Source: Microbacterium imperiale
GTDB taxonomy: Bacteria; Actinomycetota; Actinomycetes; Actinomycetales; Microbacteriaceae
DNA: 64,000 nt
NCBI RefSeq assembly: GCF_017876655.1
Contig: NZ_JAGIOK010000001.1
Coordinates: forward strand, 1,488,001 to 1,552,000
Direction: 5' to 3'
Part shown: in pieces, positions 59,379 to 64,000 of the stretch
Layout of the letters: every line of letters starts with the position of its first letter
How positions within the stretch are numbered: position 1 is the stretch's first letter
Program-made: the position numbers and the translations under genes
Notes under the pieces: model-generated
What the model was told of the DNA's origin: nothing
The model's input: the letters and a program-made list of their open reading frames with translations, nothing else
Database searches by the model: none

Positions 59379-59678
59379 TCAGCGGCCGTGCAGCCCGCGG
59401 GCGCCGTCCGCGACCGCACCCTGCACCGGCGCGCGACGCAGCAGCGCGGCTGCGTCCACCGGGACGACGGCGTCGGCGGCATCCGGGTCGGCCTCGAGGG
59501 TGACGACCAGGGGCGAGGGCAGCCGCAGACCGCTCTGCGCGGCACGGGCCCGCTCTTCGAGCCCGGCGGCGTCGGCCGGTCGCCGCACACGCCAGCCGAA
59601 GCCGGCGGCGGCGCGGTCGAGGCGGTCGAGGATGTCGCCCAGCTCGGCGACGTCGGTCACGATGAGGCGATCGGTCAT
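59379..59678 (-). CDS. Small hypothetical protein
   Basis: This 99-aa protein begins MTDRLIVTDVAELGDILDRL and ends GAVADGARGLHGR. It is helical at the start and has no recognisable domain, signal or membrane segment. GAGAAT lies 6 nt before the ATG, a leaderless-type start. It is convergent with the LysR-effector-like gene by 13 bp. The much longer open frame upstream is a shadow of the amidotransferase gene. Confidence 0.65.
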   Translation of the reverse strand: MTDRLIVTDVAELGDILDRLDRAAAGFGWRVRRPADAAGLEERARAAQSGLRLPSPLVVTLEADPDAADAVVPVDAAALLRRAPVQGAVADGARGLHGR

Positions 59679-59771
59679 GCTCCCATTCTCCGGTCGGCTC
59701 GCCGCCGAGGCACCGGTCGCCTGGGCGTCGTCACCGGGAGTCATAGCGACATGACCGCGTCTGGTCCGCCG

Positions 59772-59777
59772 TAGAAT
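59772..59777 (+). promoter_or_regulatory. -10 element TAGAAT, leaderless start
   Basis: TAGAAT, close to the vegetative consensus, ends 6 nt before the ATG of the amidotransferase gene; no ribosome binding site is present. Confidence 0.6.
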
Positions 59778-59783
59778 TCTCGA

Positions 59784-60509
59784 ATGGCCCCGCTCGTGTA
59801 CGTCTGCGTGCGTCCGCAGCAGGTGGCCGCCGAGGCGGAGTACGCGTCGTTCCGCACGGCGATGGGGCTGACCCCGTCGCAGCTGGATCGGATCGACCTC
59901 ACGCGCGACGCGCTTCCCGCCGACGCCTTCACGCGCTGGCGCGGCTTCGTCGTCGGTGGCAGCCCGTACAACGCCACCGACGCGGCCGAGACGAAGGCCG
60001 AGGCTCAGTTGCGTCTCGAGGCCGACCTGGCGCGCATCGCGGATGCCGCGGCATCCGATCGCACCGCCGCTCTGTTCACCTGTTACGGCATCGGCGTCGC
60101 GACGGAGCACCTCGGCGGCGAGATCTCGCGCGACTATCCCGAGGAGACCGGTCCGACCGAGGTCGCCCTCACCGACGAAGGACGAACCGATCCCCTGTTC
60201 GGCGGTCTGCCGCCGACCTTCGCCGCGCTGACGGCGCACAAGGAGGGCACGCGTACGCTCCCGGCCGACGCGGTGCTGCTCGCCACGAACCCGGACTGCC
60301 CCGTGCAGGCCTACCGCGTGGGCACCCGGCTGTACGCGACGCAGTTCCACCCCGAGCCGACGCCGCGCGACTTCACCGAGCGCATGACCGTCTATCGCAA
60401 CGACGGATACTTCGACGCCGCGGACTACGACCGCATCGCCGCCCGCGTCCTCAGCACCCCGGTGACGGAGCCGACGCGCCTGCTGGCCGCGTTCGCCGCG
60501 TCGTTCTGA
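59784..60509 (+). CDS. Class I glutamine amidotransferase-like protein
   Basis: This 241-aa protein contains a GATase1 fold: nucleophile Cys in ALFTCYGIGVATEHLGG near residue 104, and His and Glu in ATQFHPEPT near residues 193-197. It begins MAPLVYVCVRPQQVAA. Related stand-alone proteins are often annotated GMP synthase-like, but no synthetase partner adjoins it. The likely role is hydrolysis of glutamine or a gamma-glutamyl compound. Transcription probably begins at the ATG. Confidence 0.88.
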   Translation: MAPLVYVCVRPQQVAAEAEYASFRTAMGLTPSQLDRIDLTRDALPADAFTRWRGFVVGGSPYNATDAAETKAEAQLRLEADLARIADAAASDRTAALFTCYGIGVATEHLGGEISRDYPEETGPTEVALTDEGRTDPLFGGLPPTFAALTAHKEGTRTLPADAVLLATNPDCPVQAYRVGTRLYATQFHPEPTPRDFTERMTVYRNDGYFDAADYDRIAARVLSTPVTEPTRLLAAFAASF

Positions 60510-60519
60510 CCGCGACGTT

Positions 60520-60547
60520 CGGGCCGCGGTGTTCCGGCCGCGGCCCG
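60520..60547. terminator. Bidirectional terminator
   Basis: CGGGCCGCGG (60520-60529) and CCGCGGCCCG (60538-60547) form a perfect 10-bp stem with an 8-nt loop between the convergent stops at 60509 and 60571. Confidence 0.7.
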
Positions 60548-60570
60548 GTCGGCGGGATGCGCCCGCTGGC

Positions 60571-61428
60571 TCAGGCGGTGCGGGTACGACTGCGGTGCAG
60601 GATGCCGCGGTGCTCACGGCCGTTCGCACGCCAGGCCGACACGATCGCCGCGGCGACCACGACGACGATGACCACGACGGCGGCCACGGCGACCGGCGTC
60701 GACTGCGGCTGATCGCTGGAACGGGCGATCGCGACCCAGGCCAGACCCCACGACAGAGCGATGATCGGCGACGGCCGGCCCCGCGAGAACGCGGCGATGC
60801 CGACGCCCACCGCGGCAACGAGGACCAGCACGACGACGCCCCAGATGTCGGCCTGCGCGCCCCAGGATTCCGGCACGGTCCGGCTCAGCCAGGCCGTGAT
60901 GTTGGCGACGGTGGCGAGTGACACCCAGCCGAGGTGGAGGCCGACGGTCGCGTCCATGAGCAGGCGGTCGCCGATCGACTGCGGGCGCGAGCGCACCAGC
61001 AGACGGAAGGTCCAGGCGAGCGCTGCCAACAGCGCGACGATCGCGATGACCGTCACGATGAGGGTCGTGAACTGCGCGGCGAGCAGCCATCCGCCGTTGA
61101 GGACGGCGGTGAGCGCGATCCACCAGCCGGCCATCCGCTGCCGGTCGCGCGCACGCTGCGAGGGCAGCGCCTGCCAGATCGCGTACCCGATCATGAACAG
61201 GTAGATCACCGACCAGATGCTGAACGCCTGGCTGCCCGGAGCGAGCACGGTCGAATCGGCGTCGAGCGCACCGCCCTGCACATCGCGGACGTTGGTTCCG
61301 CCGAGGAGTCCGGTGCCGACCATCGCCGCGATGATCATGAAGACCACCGCGGAGATGACCGCGACCTGTCGGGCGATGTCGCTCCCCCGCCCCGGCGTCC
61401 GTGCTGCGTGATGTGCTGTGGTGCTCAT
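60571..61428 (-). CDS. TspO/MBR-related membrane protein
   Basis: This 285-aa protein has about seven to eight membrane segments and aromatic-rich loops: FSIWSVIYLFMIGYAIWQ, GWWIALTAVLNGGWLL and LHLGWVSLATVANITAWL, a pattern shared with tryptophan-rich sensory TspO/MBR-related proteins, which is why the family is suggested. The ATG at 61428 is preferred over a GTG one codon upstream because TAGCGT lies 6 nt before it. It follows treZ on the same strand after 31 bp. Confidence 0.75.
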   Translation of the reverse strand: MSTTAHHAARTPGRGSDIARQVAVISAVVFMIIAAMVGTGLLGGTNVRDVQGGALDADSTVLAPGSQAFSIWSVIYLFMIGYAIWQALPSQRARDRQRMAGWWIALTAVLNGGWLLAAQFTTLIVTVIAIVALLAALAWTFRLLVRSRPQSIGDRLLMDATVGLHLGWVSLATVANITAWLSRTVPESWGAQADIWGVVVLVLVAAVGVGIAAFSRGRPSPIIALSWGLAWVAIARSSDQPQSTPVAVAAVVVIVVVVAAAIVSAWRANGREHRGILHRSRTRTA

Positions 61429-61434
61429 CACTTC

Positions 61435-61440
61435 ACGCTA
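61435..61440 (-). promoter_or_regulatory. -10 element TAGCGT, leaderless start
   Basis: TAGCGT ends 6 nt before the ATG at 61428, in the gap between treZ and the TspO-like gene. Confidence 0.5.
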
Positions 61441-61459
61441 GGACGGTCGCCCGCGTCGA

Positions 61460-63196
61460 TCACCCGCTTGACAGATCGGGACCCACGATCACCGCGGCAT
61501 CCGGCGGCACCACGAGCAGCCCGTCGACCCGTTCGCTCGGCAGCGTCTCGAGCCAGACGACGTCATCGCGCGGGTCGACCCGCCACGGCTGCGTCGACAG
61601 GTTCACGAGCACCCGCGCACGCCCCCGCTGCAGGTCGTAGAGCCGGCCGCCCTCGCCCTCGGTCGCGCCGGCGCCGCGCGCCGAGAACCGGGGGTCGGTG
61701 AGGTCGGGCGCCTCGCGCCGCAGGCGGGCGAGGTCGCGGTACAGCGCGAGCAGGCGGGCGTGGTCGCTCTCCTCCGCCTCGGTCCAGTCGAGCTTCGACC
61801 GCAGGAAGGTCGCGGGGTCGTTGGGGTCGGGCACGAGGTCCTCATCCCAGCCCATCTCGGCGAACTCCTGCTTGCGACCCGCAGCGGTGGCCTCGGCCAG
61901 CTCGGGCTCCGGGTGCGAGGTGAAGAACTGCCACGGGGTCGTGGCTCCCCACTCCTCGCCCATGAAGAGCATCGGCGTGCCCGGCGCGGTGAGGGTCAGC
62001 ACAGCGCCGACGGCGAGCCGGTCGGTGCTGAGCGTCGCCGACAGGCGGTCACCGGCCGCACGGTTGCCTATCTGGTCGTGGTCCTGCGCGAACGTGACCA
62101 GACGCCACGAGGGCACCTCGGGCGGAATGGGCCGCCCGTGCTCGCGGCCCCGGAACGACGAGAACGTGCCGTCGTGGAAGAAGCCCTCGTTCCAGGCCTT
62201 CGGCAGCGCGTCGAGCGCGTCGAAGTCGGCGTAGTAGCCGACGGTCTCGCCGGTCAGCGCGACGTGCACCGCGTGGTGCCAGTCGTCCGACCACTGCGCC
62301 GTCATCCCGTATCCGCCCGCCTCGCGCGGCAGGATCATGACCGGGTCGTTCATGTCGCTCTCGGCGATGAGGGTCAGCGGCCGGCCCAGGTGCGTGCTGA
62401 GCGCGTCGACGCGCTCGCCCAGCTCCTCGAGCACATGCATCGGGCTGTCCTCGTCGTGCAGCGCGTGCACGGCGTCGAGGCGCAGCCCGTCGACGTGGAA
62501 GTCGCGCAGCCACATCTCGGCGTTGCCGATGATGTACTCGCGGACGGCGTCCTCGTCGAGGTTGACGCTGTCGCCCCACGTGTTGCGACGGCCGTCGCGC
62601 AGGTAGGGGCCGTACTCGGGCAGGTAGTTGCCCGAGGGCCCGAGGTGGTTGTAGACGACGTCCTGGATGACGGCGAGGCCGGCGGCATGCGCGGCATCCA
62701 CGAACCGCCGGTAGGCGTCGGGGCCACCGTAGGACTCCTGCACGGCGTACCACAGCACACCGTCGTAGCCCCAGTTGTGGGTGCCGTTGAAGGCGTTCAC
62801 CGGCAGCAGCTCGATGTGGGTGACGCCCAGTCCGACGAGGTGGTCCAGTCGCTCGGCCGCGGCGTCGAGCGTGCCGGCGCTCGTGAACGTGCCGATGTGG
62901 AGCTCGTAGATGAGGCCACCCGGGAGCTGCCGTCCGGTCCACGCGTCGTCGGTCCAGGCGAAGTCCGACGGGTCGTCCCAGGCCGAGAGGCCGTGCACTC
63001 CGTCGGGCTGACGGCGCGAGCGCGGGTCGGGCCGCGCGTCGTCGCCGTCGCCGAGGACGAAGCCGTAGCGGTCACCCGGCTGCAGCTGCACGTCGGCCGA
63101 CCACCACCCGGCGGCGTCACGCGTGAGCTCGACGTCGTCGGCATCCGGTCGTCGCAGCCGCACCCGCTCGGGACGCGGCGCCCATACCTCGATCAT
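61460..63196 (-). CDS. treZ: Malto-oligosyltrehalose trehalohydrolase
   Basis: TreZ (578 aa) releases trehalose from the maltooligosyl trehalose made by TreY. It has an N-terminal E-set-like domain and a GH13 barrel with [10 protein letters not shown] (nucleophile Asp), LIAESDMND (acid/base Glu) and [10 protein letters not shown]. The ATG overlaps the treY stop as ATGA. The longer upstream open frame is a shadow of treY. Together TreY and TreZ make trehalose from glycogen or maltodextrins. Confidence 0.95.
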   Translation of the reverse strand: MIEVWAPRPERVRLRRPDADDVELTRDAAGWWSADVQLQPGDRYGFVLGDGDDARPDPRSRRQPDGVHGLSAWDDPSDFAWTDDAWTGRQLPGGLIYELHIGTFTSAGTLDAAAERLDHLVGLGVTHIELLPVNAFNGTHNWGYDGVLWYAVQESYGGPDAYRRFVDAAHAAGLAVIQDVVYNHLGPSGNYLPEYGPYLRDGRRNTWGDSVNLDEDAVREYIIGNAEMWLRDFHVDGLRLDAVHALHDEDSPMHVLEELGERVDALSTHLGRPLTLIAESDMNDPVMILPREAGGYGMTAQWSDDWHHAVHVALTGETVGYYADFDALDALPKAWNEGFFHDGTFSSFRGREHGRPIPPEVPSWRLVTFAQDHDQIGNRAAGDRLSATLSTDRLAVGAVLTLTAPGTPMLFMGEEWGATTPWQFFTSHPEPELAEATAAGRKQEFAEMGWDEDLVPDPNDPATFLRSKLDWTEAEESDHARLLALYRDLARLRREAPDLTDPRFSARGAGATEGEGGRLYDLQRGRARVLVNLSTQPWRVDPRDDVVWLETLPSERVDGLLVVPPDAAVIVGPDLSSG

Positions 63197-64000
63197 GCGT
63201 TCTCCTTCGCGGGCGCCGGGGCGTCGGGGGACGCGGCGCCGGTCGACTCGGTCGCGGCCAGCAGGGCCACGGGGTAGGTGTCGAGCAGATCGGCCAGGCG
63301 AACGGAGCCGCCGTCCCAGGTGCGGCCGGTCAGCGCGTCGGCGTGGCGGCCGGCCGGAAGCAGGACCACCGTGTCGTCCCACCCGCCGCGGGCGGCGAGG
63401 CCCACGGGCAGTCGGGTGGCGACGGCGATCGCACCGCCGCGGTCGAACGCGACAGCGTGGTCCGCGGCCGGCCCGACCACCGGCAGCGGCGCGTACCGCT
63501 CGAACAGCTCGGGGCGGTCGCGGCGCAGGCGCAGCGCGCGCGAGACGACGAGCATCTTGGCGGCGCCGGAGTCGTCGACCTCGGGCAGCCAGCCCTGGTC
63601 GAGCTTGGTCAGCAGCGCACGCCGCCCGGCGAAGTCGACGTCGCGCCGGTTGTCGGGGTCGACGAGCGACAGGTCCCACAGCTCGCTGCCCTGGTAGACA
63701 TCGGGCACGCCGGGTGCGGCGAGCTGCAGCAGCTTCGCCGCGAGCGAGTTCGATCGGCCGGGCGCGGTGATCTCGCCGACGATCTCTTCGACGATCGCGC
63801 GCGCCTCGCCCGAGGCGGCATCCACCAGCGCGTGGACGCGCGCTTCGGCGTCCTCGTCGGGGTCGGCCCACGACGTCACGACGCCGCCTTCGCGAGCCGC
63901 CTTCTCGGCATAGTCGTGCAGGCGCTCGGACGACGCCGGCCAGGCGCCGACGATGGCCTGCCAGAGCAGGTCGTCCAGACGCCCGTCACCGGTCGACGCC
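63193..64000 (-). CDS. treY: Malto-oligosyltrehalose synthase, 3' part
   Basis: This is the C-terminal 268 codons of TreY, which turns the reducing end of maltodextrin into an alpha,alpha-1,1 linkage. The signature [22 protein letters not shown] is present, and the frame reads through to the right edge with [25 protein letters not shown] at 63879 is internal, not the start. The stop overlaps the treZ start (ATGA). Confidence 0.95.
   Translation of the reverse strand, partial: ASTGDGRLDDLLWQAIVGAWPASSERLHDYAEKAAREGGVVTSWADPDEDAEARVHALVDAASGEARAIVEEIVGEITAPGRSNSLAAKLLQLAAPGVPDVYQGSELWDLSLVDPDNRRDVDFAGRRALLTKLDQGWLPEVDDSGAAKMLVVSRALRLRRDRPELFERYAPLPVVGPAADHAVAFDRGGAIAVATRLPVGLAARGGWDDTVVLLPAGRHADALTGRTWDGGSVRLADLLDTYPVALLAATESTGAASPDAPAPAKENA

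Noticed and set aside
63193..63879. GTG at 63879 as a start of treY
   Set aside because: The frame continues through the right edge with clear TreY sequence, so it is an internal codon and the gene is truncated by the window.

Overview
The window is chromosomal DNA of a high-GC actinobacterium. The family is most likely Microbacteriaceae and plausibly Microbacterium. This is inferred from the GC-rich third codon positions, the actinobacterial forms of RpoB, RpoC and the ribosomal proteins, an FHA protein with a DUF5684-type membrane segment, the lhr-nei pair and a DUF6421 gene. I see no rRNA, tRNA, prophage, insertion sequence or CRISPR array.

Region 1 (1-24.6 kb, all minus strand except one gene) is the transcription and translation core: rpoB-rpoC, rpsL-rpsG-fusA-tuf (str operon), then rpsJ-rplC-rplD-rplW-rplB-rpsS-rplV-rpsC-rplP-rpmC (S10 operon, running off the left edge). 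Two small cargo blocks interrupt it. Between rpoC and rpsL lie an FHA membrane protein, hypothetical membrane proteins and a convergent pair of related secreted four-cysteine proteins. Between tuf and rpsJ lie an Rv0909-like small antitoxin homologue and an AbiEi/DUF559-like putative nuclease whose flanks carry copies of one short repeat. Well-formed promoters with 17-bp spacers stand before rpoB, rpsL and rpsJ.

Region 2 (24.6-33.4 kb) holds a secreted lipoprotein, then 5-oxoproline metabolism (pxpA and a fused pxpBC) divergent from a dipeptide-type ABC transporter. The transporter is split into two convergent units: a fused double ATPase on plus, and the solute-binding lipoprotein with two permeases on minus. 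A related palindrome precedes both units, which suggests one regulon for uptake of peptides and opening of pyroglutamate.

Region 3 (33.4-46.4 kb) contains a spermidine-synthase-like methyltransferase, a TPR-like protein, a SprT-like metalloprotein, a ComB-like phosphatase, an SRPBCC-like protein, a histidine kinase/response regulator/ABC exporter module, a diacylglycerol-kinase-like protein, a DUF6421 protein, a threonine aldolase, a VOC protein and a WYL regulator.

Region 4 (46.4-64 kb) contains an M3 oligopeptidase, a NUDIX-like protein, a carboxylesterase, an ABC-F ATPase with a possible leader peptide and an in-frame palindromic insertion, lhr overlapping nei, a YitT-type membrane protein, a beta-helix protein, an orphan LysR effector domain, a class I amidotransferase, a TspO-like protein, and treZ with the 3' part of treY (trehalose from glycogen).

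Three signals run across the window. Many single genes have a -10-like hexamer (often TAGCGT) 6-7 nt before the start codon, as expected for leaderless mRNAs. The octamer CGGCATCC/GGATGCCG recurs dozens of times. A 73-74 bp palindromic element with ends AACTCCTCA/TGAGGAGTT occurs twice, once between genes and once inside the ABC-F gene.
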